Of a DNA stretch of 64,000 nucleotides, positions 35,257-44,945 are shown piece after piece. A program made the translations under genes and the position numbers. Every line of letters starts with the position of its first letter. Position 1 is the first letter of the stretch. The notes under the pieces are model-generated. The model saw only the letters and a list, made by a program, of their open reading frames with translations, searched no databases and had not been told where the DNA came from. Source of the DNA: Anadara kagoshimensis (Eukaryota > Mollusca > Bivalvia > Arcoida > Arcidae); the NCBI GenBank assembly GCA_021292105.1, contig CM037861.1:52912920-52976919 (forward strand), written 5' to 3'.

Positions 35257-35398
35257 GGCATTACATCAGAACAGGTGACAGACTGGTAAAGGTCGCGAAA
35301 TCATGACTCAAGGATCGTTGGATAGGAAACCGGACTGCATGGTATTTTCTTGAGCATTTATTTGTCATTATTCCAATCCATCTAGCTGCCAAATTAAT

Positions 35399-35616
35399 AC
35401 AGTACAGGCCTGTCGAAAGTTTAACATAAAGTAGCGAATGGACAGCTCTTCTCAGCATTTTGTTTGCTACTAGTACTACCCAAATTCATGCCGGCAGTTG
35501 TTATCCATATTTCTTTAGTCATTTGTCGACCCATTACTACCTCGACAGTCGGCAGTCGAGTTGCTTCAACTCTTTTACGTTCACCAGTGTTAAACTTTCG
35601 ACAGGCCTGTACTGTA
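35399..35616. mobile_element. MITE family E, best-preserved copy
   Basis: Left end ACAGTACAGGCCTGTCGAAA and right end TTTCGACAGGCCTGTACTGT are perfect inverses over 20 bases and continue into GTTTAACA / TGTTAAAC. It is about 218 bp with no ORF. Confidence 0.85.
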
Positions 35617-35795
35617 CCTGGGGGCAAATTTATGCGAGTGCTCTCCAAAGACGAATATTGCACATGTCACTGAAAACTTGATAAGATCCGGCCTGGTGAG
35701 CCAATGGGCTCTAGTTAGACTTTAGCTTTGTTATATAATCAGGCGCGTAAGGTACAAAGTACCAATATTGATAATGAATACAAACTGCAATAGTA
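35617..35795. other. Short spacer
   Basis: Nothing recognised between two MITEs. Confidence 0.4.
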
Positions 35796-36024
35796 TAGGT
35801 AAACAACATTGACCTGTCCGTTTGACCTTTTAATGGGAATTTTCATATAGGAGGGTCCAACCAATAAATGGGTAGTGTTACGATCCAAGTTAATACATGC
35901 ATGTACAAAGTGCACAGGTTTAATCTACGAGGTGAGTATATTAAATAAACACCTGTGTTCTCTATACACAAACTACTTGGATTTAAATAAAAGGTCAAGC
36001 GGACAGGTCAAAGTTGTTTGCCTA
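35796..36024. mobile_element. MITE family F, copy 2
   Basis: The ends TATAGGTAAACAACATTGAC and CAAAGTTGTTTGCCTATA are inverse. The arms extend through CCTGTCCGTTTGACCTTTTA and AAAGGTCAAGCGGACAGGTC. The length is 229 bp. Confidence 0.75.
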
Positions 36025-36534
36025 TAGCTTTTGCAAAATAATATGTACATAATATAATGTCGTTGCTTTTTAATTTACAATCACAGTTCTTATATGCTTA
36101 TAACTTTATAAAATAGAAAATAATCTTATGACATTTTAAAAAAGTCAAATGCCAATACCTTAAGCTTGATATTTGACGTTGAGTGATATTTCCATCGCTG
36201 GTGTTATATATAACTCATTACTTATTAGGATGTGGACGTTCAAGATAGTAAGGTCATACTAGTTTTTTTCTTTGTTAAGTGTCCATCAAATTTTACCCAC
36301 ACATCAGGTAAAACACGAAACAAAAACAACAAACAGTCCAAAAATGAGCACAATTGTAAAAAAAATGCGTAAAATGTGTACTTTTTAATTTTTCTCTAAT
36401 TAAATCGATAATTATTGTTTTAATTGTGTCTCGTATGTCGTTTAAACAGGATATCACACTTGTTTTAATGTATTTATTTGTAAATATTGTTTAAATATTA
36501 TTGAACTATGCTATGTGACACGTTAATAAAATAC

Positions 36535-36625
36535 TAACTTACTTACATGTACTTACTTACATGTACTTACTTACTTACGTACTTACATACAAGTACTTAC
36601 TTACATGTACTTACTTACTTACTGC
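36535..36625. repeat. (ACTT)n-rich microsatellite
   Basis: An imperfect array of ACTT with interspersed ACATGT units. Confidence 0.75.
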
Positions 36626-36980
36626 CATGGCTTAACAGCATATTGCAAAAATGTTGGGTTTTTGCGAATACTTCAAGTCCTGTAACATGCAAATGATGAG
36701 AAAAGAATACCAGTTAATATATACTGGTTTTATTGCCTTTGTGAGGCTATAAATTCCCACGACTAGGATTCGAACTCAGAATAAAAAAAACATAAAGCGT
36801 GATTTAGTTCATCAAGTTTGACCTGGCCGTGTGACCTTTGATTTGAATACTCAAACAGGCATATTCAATTGTGTAAATAAGGGGCTATATAAAGTTGGTA
36901 TATATAGGATAGGCGATAGTAATACTTGGCACTGGGTGTTTATGGTAATGAAACATAATGTCTTACTGAAATCACACAGT
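36626..36980. other. Non-coding, with a family F arm fragment
   Basis: TTTGACCTGGCCGTGTGACC near 36818 resembles one arm of MITE family F. Nothing else was recognised. Confidence 0.35.
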
Positions 36981-37554
36981 CTTTAAGGTAGTTCTATACC
37001 ATAGTGACGTCGTCGTTTTGTGCGTACGGTCGAAATGTCTGATTTGACGTCTTTTTTTATCTATGACGTCACGAGTGTGTGGCCACGATTTTCGGCGCCT
37101 ATAGAATTATGGCGGGAACGCTGTTATGCTATTATTTCTGCATTTACAAAAGATTAGAATTCACAATATCAATTCTGTGCACTATTTTTAAGAAGAAAAT
37201 GTACATGTACATAACGGAAATTAGGTAGATCTACACTTTTGAGAGTACTATTGTACATTGTTAAATGAAGACGGTATTTTAAATGCCGGTTTATGTTTGT
37301 TTTTTTTCCGGTAATTTAAAATACAAATAGTAGGATACAAACTGACGATTCTTCAATAAACATACTGTATAATATTTTTTCTAGGTGTCAAATTTTAGCA
37401 GTTTGTCTATGCTCTTGTATTTGCGTTTCATTCAGCGGCCTAGAATCAAGAACGCTTCATCATTGTATACCAATCCCCTTTCCACTTTAACTGAGCTGTT
37501 AAGTAACGGTTGCTATGGGTTTTTATGGGTGACAGACCATATGATATTTCAATT

Positions 37555-37557
<3 letters not shown>

Positions 37558-37599
<42 letters not shown>
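37558..37599. repeat. Poly-T tract of ~40 bases
   Basis: Uninterrupted T run. It could be the poly-A tail of a retrocopy on the - strand, but no coding body was recognised next to it. Confidence 0.85.
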
Positions 37600-37601
<2 letters not shown>

Positions 37602-37690
37602 ACAACCAAATAGCTCACAATCAGTAATTTTGTTTATTTGTTAGTACCAAACGAAAAACATTGAGTTCATAATAGTATCATAGGACATTA

Positions 37691-38413
37691 TTGGTAGCTT
37701 CTTACGTAAGGAATGAGGCTTTTTTTTCTTGTTTCAGGATTTTGATGCAATTTTATGAAAGAAGTAGCTTCACGAACCCCTATTTTTTGTTTCCGAAAAT
37801 CAAACTTATACCAATGAGTACAAACTGTGCACCATTGCTTGCTGATTTGTTTCTTTATTCTTACGAAGCAGAATTTATGCAGAACCTTGTTAAATCTGGA
37901 GAGAAAACTGTCGCCAAATCATTCAACTCAACATACAGATACATAGACGACGTTCTGTCTCTTAACAATCCTAAATTTGGAGACTATGTAAATGTCATCT
38001 ATCCTAGTGAGCTTGAAATAAAAGACACGACTGATTCCTCAAGTTCTGCTTCATATTTAGACTTATACCTGAATTATGACGCACAAGAAAGGCTACATTT
38101 GAAACTTTATGACAAACGTGATGACTTCAATTTTTCTATTGTCAACTTTCCTTTTTTATGCAGCAATATACCTGCTTCTCCTGCTTATGGTGTATTTGTT
38201 TCCCAATTAATACGCTATGATAGAGCTTGTTCCAACTACGGGGACTTTGTACAACGAAGTAGGCTGCTTGCAAATAAATTGTTGACTCAGGGATATTGCA
38301 AGCCTAGGCTTGTCAAGGCCCTCAAAAAGTTTTATGGCCGTCATCACAGTATTGTTGATAAGTTTGATGTCTCTGTGTCCAGGATTGCCTTGGATATATT
38401 TGACGTCTCATAG
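37691..38413 (+). CDS. Penelope-like reverse transcriptase, longest copy (partial)
   Basis: The open frame is 240 codons. Homology to the other copies starts near residue 38 (MSTNCAPLLADLFLYSYEAE), the RT region before the catalytic site. YRYIDDVLSL, at about residue 86, holds the YIDD catalytic pair. It continues with SASYLDLYLN, LHLKLYDKRDDFNF, a thumb-like helical region (RSRLLANKLLTQGYCKPRLV) and a C-terminus ending DIFDVS. The first ~37 residues have no counterpart in the other copies and are probably not part of the protein. The N-terminal half of the RT is missing. No GIY-YIG endonuclease follows the RT, unlike canonical Penelope elements. This is a 5'-truncated insertion, not a host gene. 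Assignment to the Penelope-like group is from motif style and needs a profile search. Confidence 0.65.
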   Translation: MVASYVRNEAFFSCFRILMQFYERSSFTNPYFLFPKIKLIPMSTNCAPLLADLFLYSYEAEFMQNLVKSGEKTVAKSFNSTYRYIDDVLSLNNPKFGDYVNVIYPSELEIKDTTDSSSSASYLDLYLNYDAQERLHLKLYDKRDDFNFSIVNFPFLCSNIPASPAYGVFVSQLIRYDRACSNYGDFVQRSRLLANKLLTQGYCKPRLVKALKKFYGRHHSIVDKFDVSVSRIALDIFDVS

Positions 38414-38618
38414 TCCCATGTTCCTTTCACACAATTTTGATTACACACGTGACGGGTGTAGCTAGCTAAACAGGAGGTGCTTACCCTTCCGGAGCACCCG
38501 GCCTCACTTCCCTGGTGGAAGTTCACGTGTCTAACCTAACTTGTCAGTTCCAAAGTTTTTACTTTGCTTCTGGATTGTGATTCGGAAATGGATAAGTATG
38601 TTTGTTTTTGATTATATA
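37790..38618 (+). mobile_element. Penelope-like RT family, longest copy with 3' tail
   Basis: Includes the RT end and the ~200 bp tail after the stop. Landmarks in the tail are TTCCTTTCACACAATTTTGA, TAGCTAGCTAAACAGGAGGT, CCGGAGCACCCGGCCTCACT and TTGTGATTCGGAAATGGATA, finishing at AGTATGTTTGTTTTTGATTA. The same tail and 3' boundary recur in the other fragments listed here. Confidence 0.75.
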
Positions 38619-38642
38619 TTCATGTCCAATATATGTGAAAAT

Positions 38643-38967
38643 CAGGGGTCGTATTCGACTTAGTTTTTTAAACATCTACAAATTAACGAAAGGGTGTTAC
38701 TTTTAGTTTTCCGGAAATTTAATGTTCTCTCTTGATAGATGGCGCTGTAGAAAAATACCACGTGACCGGAAGAAAAATTCCATTGGTACAAATAATCTCC
38801 ATGACATAATGGTAATTTAAATGCAAGACACTTTTGGTTTCTAAGCATGACAAAAATATAAAGGCTTATTTGTTGATAACAGTAGGTAAAATTTGATCAT
38901 TAATGTCGTGAAAATGGTCACCAGGTGGCGCTTCAGAACTTCTTAAGCAAGTCGAATACCTGTCCTG
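38643..38967. mobile_element. Inverted-repeat element (MITE), 325 bp
   Basis: CAGGGGTCGTATTCGACTTA at the left and AAGTCGAATACCTGTCCTG at the right are inverse with a few mismatches. There is no ORF. It lies just 3' of the Penelope-like copy. Confidence 0.6.
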
Positions 38968-39154
38968 AAATTTTGGCCTGTTGAATGGTTTATGCCCATG
39001 TACAACATATCAAAATTTCAATATGTGTTTTCAGGCGATTTGTAAAGTATGGAACTACCTTAAGCCCAATCTGATATTCGAATTATAGGTCAAACGACCA
39101 GGTCAAATATGAAGCACTATATTGCGTGATTTAAATGACAGCATGCTTTTATTT

Positions 39155-39500
39155 ATTGCAAACAACATTGGTCTGTCCGCTTAACCTTTCAATGGGAATA
39201 TTCATATATGATGATCCACCCAATACAACATTTATGTATAACAGGTGCATCAATTCATCTTTGTCGAACTATACTGGCAAGAAACAACATTGACCTGCCT
39301 TTTTACCTTTAAATAAAATATTTATCATTGACCAGTTCATTTATGTATAGAAAACACATGCGTTCATTACATTTACATCATGGAGAAACCTACATTGTTT
39401 ATGCAATAACTGCGAATCTAATACTACCTATGTGTTTGGTGGATCATCCTATATGAATGTCCTTAATAAAAAGTCAAGCGGACAGGACAATTTTGCCTAT
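39155..39500. mobile_element. MITE family F, copy 3 with internal extra arm
   Basis: TTGCAAACAACATTGGTCTG at the left and GGACAGGACAATTTTGCCTA at the right match family F ends. A further arm AAGAAACAACATTGACCTGC lies at about 39281, so this may be two overlapping copies. Confidence 0.6.
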
Positions 39501-39576
39501 ACTATAATTTATGTGGTTTAGATCTGGATTCACGAATGTTTATAAACACTCTGCCGTCAGATCGAGAGTGGCTATT

Positions 39577-40037
39577 CAGGCAGGTATGTGCCTAATAAAC
39601 AAAAATGGTTGACACAGGTGTGATGCTGTTTAGGTCGACAAAGATAAAGTGGCACATCCGGCAGGCTTGTGCCTAATAAACAAAAATGCTTGACACAGGT
39701 GTGATGGTGTTTAGGTCGACAAAGATAAAGTGGCACATCCGGCAGGCTTGTGCCATAAAACAAAAATGCTTGACACAGGTGTGATGGTGTTTAGGTCGAC
39801 AGAGATAAAGTGGCACATCCGGCAGGCTTGTGCCTAATAAACAAAAATGGTTGACACAGGTGTGATGGTGTTTAGGTCGACAAAGATAAAGTGGCACATC
39901 CGCGGATGTGCCTTAAAACAAAAATGGTTGACACAGGTGTGATGGTGTTTAGGTCGACAAAGATAAAGTGGCACATCCGGCAGGCTTGTGCCTTATAAAC
40001 TAAAATGGTTGACACATGTGATGGTGTTTAGGTCGAT
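39577..40037. repeat. Satellite array, 81 bp unit, ~5.5 copies
   Basis: AAAAATGGTTGACACAGGTG recurs at 39601, 39682, 39762, 39843, 39920 and about 40001 (spacings 81, 80, 81, 77, 81). Each unit contains GTGTTTAGGTCGACAAAGAT and GTGGCACATCCGGCAGGCTT. Because 81 is divisible by three, - strand open frames with a 27-residue repeat appear; I regard them as by-products. Confidence 0.9.
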
Positions 40038-40158
40038 ATATCCCTATTAACACAGTTTTGTCTCTATCACCGTGGTAACATGGTGGACTTAGCGGTAAAT
40101 AATGTGTTTCAACTAAAGAGGTGATGGTTCGAAATCGGCATTGTATCACTTTTTAACA

Positions 40159-40422
40159 TATTGTTGACAAGTTTGATGTCTCTGTGTCCAGGATTGCCCT
40201 GGATATATTTGACGTCTCATAGTTCCATGTTTCTTTTACACAATTTTGATTACACACGTGGCGGATGTAGCTAGCTTAACAGAAGGTGCTTACCCTTCCG
40301 GAGCACCCGGCCTCACTTCCCTAGTGGAAGTTCACGTGTCTAACCTAACTTGCCAGTTTTAAAGTTTTTACTTTAATTCTGGATTGTGATTCGGACATGG
40401 ATTAGTATGTTTGTTTTTGATT
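40159..40422 (+). mobile_element. Penelope-like RT family, 3'-end fragment
   Basis: It begins in the last codons (ATTGTTGACAAGTTTGATGT), passes the stop, and holds the whole 3' tail to the usual boundary. Confidence 0.75.
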
Positions 40423-40599
40423 ATTTTTAAGTTTGATTGGTTTAATTAATGGTTAACAATTCTACAACATTAAAATCATTTAATCATTATAAAATCAATA
40501 GTTAAAAACCTAAATGTTTCAGAAATATACCATTGTCTTTATTTGTTTCTTAAATTTTGAAATTACTAAAAAACTAAGGTTTACTCCTCATACAACTTA
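40423..40599. other. Spacer
   Basis: AT-rich sequence with nothing recognised. Confidence 0.4.
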
Positions 40600-40775
40600 T
40601 TTCTTTGGCTAATGTTGGTAAAATACATTTACGTCCTCTGGGCATCTTTTCAACATTTAAAAAAAACATTTTGGTTTCACAATTTTGTTCCAAGCACTAC
40701 TGATAAGGAATTGTACTCCGAAACGGCCGTCTAGTGCAGTAAAATCAAAACTAATATAATATGTAATTTGATGAA
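40600..40775. repeat. Family A fold-back arm, single
   Basis: Right-type arm: CAAGCACTACTGATAAGGAA, CGGCCGTCTAGTGCAGTAAA and TAATATAATATGTAATTT. No partner left arm was found nearby. Confidence 0.6.
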
Positions 40776-41915
40776 ATTCCTCAAATGAATTGATAAAATA
40801 CGAATAATATTGATGAAGCTTGGAACAACTGGGCTCTGGCATATTCAGGATAAATACTTCATGGAGAGTGATAAAATATGGGATAGTCGGTTTATTTTGA
40901 GCTAGTGCGTGTAGAATGATTCTAAAAATTCTTTACTCACTCTATATGTCACCAGGTGTAAGACCTTTTAACATCTATAACGTCAATGCAATTATTTGAC
41001 ATTTAAGTATTTAAGATGTGCTGAAAAATGTTATATATAAAGTTATAAATGTGTGATAATCATTAGGTCATTTTTTGTCTTAAGTGATTCATGGTATGTT
41101 TTAAGTTTGCCATGCATCTGTCATGCATATAGCTCAGCTCTGTTGCATATGTCAACTTGAAATTTTTTACTGAAATAGAATTGACATCTTTCAGACAGTT
41201 GCTCGACTCCCACTGATTAAAAATGGTGCCGACAATTACAATTTGAAATACCTGTATTTTTTTCAATACTGGGATTGGTGGATAGATATTTTAATTTTAA
41301 GTTTTTATTCATAAAATGAAATAAAAATTACAGATTCATTGTAGATTCATACAATAAATCTGGCCTTCCACTACATAACGCTTTCAAACAACACCGAAAC
41401 AATATTTGTATACCCCTAAAAAGACAAAAACAATGGATGCTATTTAAGCATTTCATAAGGATATATAGACGACAACGGAGAATAAAAATGTACATTTACA
41501 TGTATATCGAAGCTGTCGCGTCAGTTTTTGGAATGTATGCGAACATTGGATTGCTGGGAGAAAATCAACAACCATTAGCATGCAAAATGCTAAATATCCT
41601 TACACTAAGGATATTCCGTGTTGGATTTTAACCTAGGTGTTGGGGGTTATTGTGATCTATACGCCAACGCTTTAGACGGAGGCCACCTTTGCACGTTTTC
41701 AGACAGATAATAAATCCCCAGACTTTTGACGTTCTCTTTGTATAATGTAAATCGGAATCACCAGTAGTTTAAAATACTTCTGAAGGAATTATTTGAAGTC
41801 CTGTGGATATTAAATGGTCATTTACTTTTTTAAGCACTCTGACGCAATAGTCCGACATAAAAACTCGACAACATAATCACCAATGTTTGCGTTTTTGTTT
41901 AATTTTAATAATGTA
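40776..41915. other. No feature recognised
   Basis: AT-rich sequence with several short open frames (for example 41437-41631) lacking recognisable domains. Confidence 0.4.
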
Positions 41916-42231
41916 ACATCGAAGCAGGCTTCTTACAAATTAATTGTTGACGCAGCAATATTGCAAGTTAACGCTTATCAAAGACTTCCGTCCGTCATCA
42001 CAGTATTGTTGATGTCTCTGTATCCAAAATTACCCTGGATATATTTGACGTCCACTAGTTCAATATCCCTTTCATTATCACGTGGTAAGTGTAGCTAGCT
42101 AAACAGAAAGTACATTGAGGAATCTCACTTCCCTGGCGATTATTCACAAGTTTAACTTATTTTATCAGTTTTCAAGGTTTGTACTTTGGTTTGGGATTTT
42201 AATTTGGACATGAATTGGTATGTTTGTTTTT
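41916..42231 (+). mobile_element. Penelope-like RT family, diverged 3'-end fragment
   Basis: ACATCGAAGCAGGCTTCTTA, then a decayed C-terminal coding part (ATATATTTGACGTCC) and a shortened tail (GCTAGCTAAACAGAAAG, TCACTTCCCTGG, TTTGGACATGAATTGGTATG). It lies next to the 3' end of GPCR 2. Confidence 0.65.
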
Positions 42232-42278
42232 TTATAATACAACACAGATGATAAACACTTGAATACTTTTTTGAAGTC

Positions 42279-42284
42279 TTTATT
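42279..42284 (-). promoter_or_regulatory. Candidate polyadenylation signal of GPCR 2
   Basis: AATAAA on the - strand, about 135 bases after the stop codon of the receptor. This is a usual spacing. Confidence 0.45.
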
Positions 42285-42418
42285 CTTGTGCGTTAGTCAT
42301 ACAGCGGTTTACAATACTAATATTTGTAAATCGTATGCTCTTTAAAACGTCGATATATAACAAAGTAAAATATTTTGCATGAACCAAAATTAGGTTTGAA
42401 ACAACAGATGTAACCAAT

Positions 42419-43474
42419 TTAGTTTCGTTTACAAAACATTACGTGAAATGCGGCACGAAATTTTGAACCGGAAATGGAATAAAGGATAAAACTTGTGGAA
42501 TGGTTCAAGTACATCAGCAACTCTGCGGTGGCACGTGCAATCCATGCACTCACAAGTGCATGTGATTTATAATTACCTGAATTGAAATGTTCTACAAAAA
42601 TCAGTAAGATGCTTATAGGAACCGCATTAATCACAAAAGACATCGACACTGTTATCAGTATTTTTGTGAATCTTGTTTGTTTTCTGTTATTTCGTTGTTT
42701 GTTTGCACTCATTTTGTTTATCTTATTGCTACTTATAATTTTACGAATAATCAAAGCATTGAATATTAAAAGCAAACAGCAAGGTATAACTGAATACACG
42801 CCTGCATCAAGCATTGGCAATATATTAGTTGTGAAATACTTGAATTGTTTATCCCCTCTACACTTGTGACTAGCCGTGTCTTGGTCATCGTCTAAACTCA
42901 CTGTCCAGTATAGATGTATATTAATGATAAGACACAATGTTAAAACACCAATGATGGACTTCTTTGCTTTTGTTCTGGTACACAATTCCCGTGTTAAGAA
43001 CGGTTTACATATAATTATGTATCTGTTTATTGTCACGATAACTATTAACCAGGCAGATATATGGCTGGAACTGTATAAAATGTGACTTAAAGATTTACAC
43101 AGTGCATCCCACTGTGTAAATATATCGATCTGAAAGACAATAGTGAGCCAGGTCGGAAGCAGACCAAACAAAAGTATTAAGGTATCTGAAACTGCCAAAG
43201 CTGTAAGAAACAAACTTGTTGATTGGCTGTTCATCTCTTTACCTCTCAATACAATTAGATTCAAAACATTACCAGTCATGCCGATGGCAAAAATTACGGG
43301 AAGAATATATTTGAGAATAGTACTGTATAACTGCATTCCGCGTATACCGTTAGCATGACGGTTTAACATTTCAAAAATGGAGGAGGCATTGCTATCCGAT
43401 ATATTCCAAATATCTTGCAATAAAACATTGATCTGACCGTATAACTCGGACGGGTATTCTGCAAGTGTCTCCAT
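42419..43474 (-). CDS. Peptide-type GPCR of the protostome FMRFamide-receptor-like group
   Basis: 351-residue rhodopsin-family receptor with its whole coding region in one exon. I chose the ATG at 43474. The frame extends four codons upstream to a TTG, but that stretch overlaps a splice acceptor (TATTTTGCAG ending at 43481), so the exon starts at 43480. N24 and N29 are N-glycosylation sites. TM1 has GN (68-69), TM2 has D97, and C126 and C205 would pair. The DRY box reads NRY (150-152, TINRYIIICKPF). TM6 lacks CWxP (FVINAVPISI), and TM7 has NHSTSFILY in place of NPxxY, followed by SGSKFR of helix 8. This motif set is common in orphan peptide receptors expanded in molluscs and related to FMRFamide/myosuppressin receptors. 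The ligand is unknown. It would act at the plasma membrane. Confidence 0.85.
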   Translation of the reverse strand: METLAEYPSELYGQINVLLQDIWNISDSNASSIFEMLNRHANGIRGMQLYSTILKYILPVIFAIGMTGNVLNLIVLRGKEMNSQSTSLFLTALAVSDTLILLFGLLPTWLTIVFQIDIFTQWDALCKSLSHILYSSSHISAWLIVIVTINRYIIICKPFLTRELCTRTKAKKSIIGVLTLCLIINIHLYWTVSLDDDQDTASHKCRGDKQFKYFTTNILPMLDAGVYSVIPCCLLLIFNALIIRKIISSNKINKMSANKQRNNRKQTRFTKILITVSMSFVINAVPISILLIFVEHFNSGNYKSHALVSAWIARATAELLMYLNHSTSFILYSISGSKFRAAFHVMFCKRN

Positions 43475-43480
43475 CGAAAT

Positions 43481-44375
43481 CTGCAAAATAAATACAATTT
43501 GAAATGAAACGATTTTATGTAATGCACGCTTAAGCTTGCAAAGGAAGAAACGTCTGACTGCCTACCATATTTTAATTATCTGTCCGACTTTAAGAAAGCA
43601 AGCTCACACTCCAACCACACTCTTTTTACTTAGTGGAGTCTAAACACTTCTTATAGGTAACCTTGTTCTTATTCACAAACGTTACTTAAACTGGAGTCCA
43701 TGGGAATATTTTAAGATGTATGCTGCTGAAGGACAAAATATTTTCTGCATTAAACTTTTTTCTTTACCTACCTTTTTGGATGGATATGACTATAAAACAA
43801 TGATTTATGAAGAAAAAATGCTATGGTTATACAATTATATCGCTATTTTTAGTTTCCCGTTTTTCGTCCATTTTACCCATTTTCACCCATTTTCTTCAAA
43901 ACTCAGTTTCATACTTTAAACTTTTTTCATGTTTTTTCTGAAACGGATATCATGAAACAGCAAATATAGATGTTAATGTCTATACAAGAAAGTTTTAACA
44001 CATATTGTTGATAAACTTGGTCAAATCAACGAAGAATTTTGTTAAAATTGTGCTTTTCATTTATTTATAAATGTCTTAACTTTCTGTAAGGTTCATTTAT
44101 TTGCTGAAATAGTACTTAGCACTTTTGGTCAACATCTATGCTGGACTTAAGAATTTTTTTCAATATAGCAGAAAGTTACTATTATTTTATCAATTTATTT
44201 TATTTTAGAAAATTGTAATATTGTTTGCAAACGTAGTTAGATTCGATTTAACCCTCATTTAAATACTTAAACTATGTTCCTTTTACTACAATGTATTTTT
44301 AAAGTTACTCGGTAAATAACATCTAACAAACAAATTTACTCAAAGTCCTGACTTAATCTGAAAATTAATGCTTAC
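43481..44375 (-). other. 5' UTR intron of GPCR 2
   Basis: A donor TTCAG|GTAAGC (- strand, boundary 44376/44375) and an acceptor TTTTGCAG|ATTTCG (43481/43480) define an 895 bp intron just upstream of the ATG. This predicts a non-coding or nearly non-coding first exon ending at 44376. It is inferred from splice consensus only. Confidence 0.55.
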
Positions 44376-44454
44376 CTGAATATTGAAAGCCAGAAAAACT
44401 TCTTGATTGGCTATAATGTAATGACCATAATGTGAAAGTCTTGTCCAAACAGGG

Positions 44455-44460
44455 TTTATA
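44455..44460 (-). promoter_or_regulatory. Possible TATA box of GPCR 2
   Basis: TATAAA on the - strand, about 80 bases before the proposed 5' UTR exon end. That would leave a first exon of about 50 bases. Weak evidence in such AT-rich DNA. Confidence 0.25.
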
Positions 44461-44663
44461 TTACAGTAAGAAGTGTAATGTTTGATGACGTTACATTCGC
44501 GTGTTGCAATTGCTAAGCTATGTCTAGCAAGACATGATGATTAATGTATACGTGTCAAAGACAGATGCGAAAGAAGGAATGTCATGTGTGGTAAAAGCAA
44601 CTGCTTTCATTCGATTGGTGTGAAATCAGTATAATGGACAAAACACCAACGTATTTGACTCTA

Positions 44664-44785
44664 ATTATTAAATTTTACAGCACTAGTCGACTGTTTCGAA
44701 ACAAAGTTCCTCGTCAGTAGTGCTTGAACCAAAATTGTGAAACCAAAAATTTGTTCAAGGGGTTGAAAAAATATCCAAAAAGACC
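44664..44785. repeat. Family A fold-back arm, left type
   Basis: TTACAGCACTAGTCGACTGT and CGTCAGTAGTGCTTGAACCA, followed by a decayed remainder. It could pair with the right-type arm at 46436-46652, giving a ~2 kb fold-back unit that encloses a Penelope-like copy. Confidence 0.6.
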
Positions 44786-44879
44786 AAAATAATTTTAATA
44801 AAATTTAGCCAACGCATACATACTTGTTTAAGTTTAAATTATAATGTATAATACAAATTAAAAACTTTGAAAACTTGCA

Positions 44880-44945
44880 AATGTAGTTTAAACACATAAA
44901 CTTACTGCCAGGGTCACGAGGCTCTGGAAGGCTAACCACCTTCTG
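44880..44945 (-). mobile_element. Penelope-like 3' tail scrap
   Basis: GTTTAAACACATAAACTTAC, CCAGGGTCACGAGG and GGAAGGCTAACCACCTTCTG follow the order of the inverse tail. Short and diverged. Confidence 0.4.

Larger units (their letters stand above)
28020..35261 (+). mobile_element. BEL/Pao LTR retrotransposon, full length, frame-broken
   Basis: The element itself is 28025-35256 (7232 bp), flanked by the 5 bp duplication GGCAT at 28020-28024 and 35257-35261. It has two 451 bp LTRs and gag (28567), zinc knuckle (about 30330), protease (about 30700), RT (about 31600), RNase H (about 32590) and integrase (about 33370), in the order typical of BEL/Pao. LTR identity is 448 of 451 by my alignment, pointing to a recent insertion. 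Four reading-frame changes mean it is not translatable as one polyprotein from this sequence. I saw no envelope-like ORF and could not assign a primer-binding site next to the 5' LTR. A polypurine stretch (AGACGGGGAG) abuts the 3' LTR. Confidence 0.95.
36981..39064. mobile_element. Possible composite inverted-repeat element
   Basis: CTTTAAGGTAGTTCTATACC (36981-37000) and the inverse of GTATGGAACTACCTTAAG (39047-39064) form a candidate pair of ends about 18 bases long, 2.1 kb apart. The interval contains a poly-T tract, a Penelope-like copy and a smaller inverted-repeat element. The ends could pair by chance; no target duplication was found. Confidence 0.35.

Noticed and set aside
38344..38526. 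60-codon antisense frames starting MNFHQGSE in several Penelope-like tails (also 51022-51204, 62356-62538)
   Set aside because: They recur because the tails are copies of one sequence. The frame crosses the 3' end of the RT in antisense, and diverged copies break it.
39572..39897. - strand frames with a 27-residue repeat (CRPKHHHTCV)
   Set aside because: By-product of the 81 bp satellite, whose unit is divisible by three; the repeats also differ in frame where a unit is 80 or 77 bases.
39577..40037. CRISPR-like array
   Set aside because: Whole 81 bp units are repeated without variable spacers, and the genome context is animal.
43474..43486. Start of GPCR 2 at the upstream TTG (43486)
   Set aside because: TTG is not a usual animal start, and the region overlaps a splice acceptor; the ATG at 43474 is preferred.
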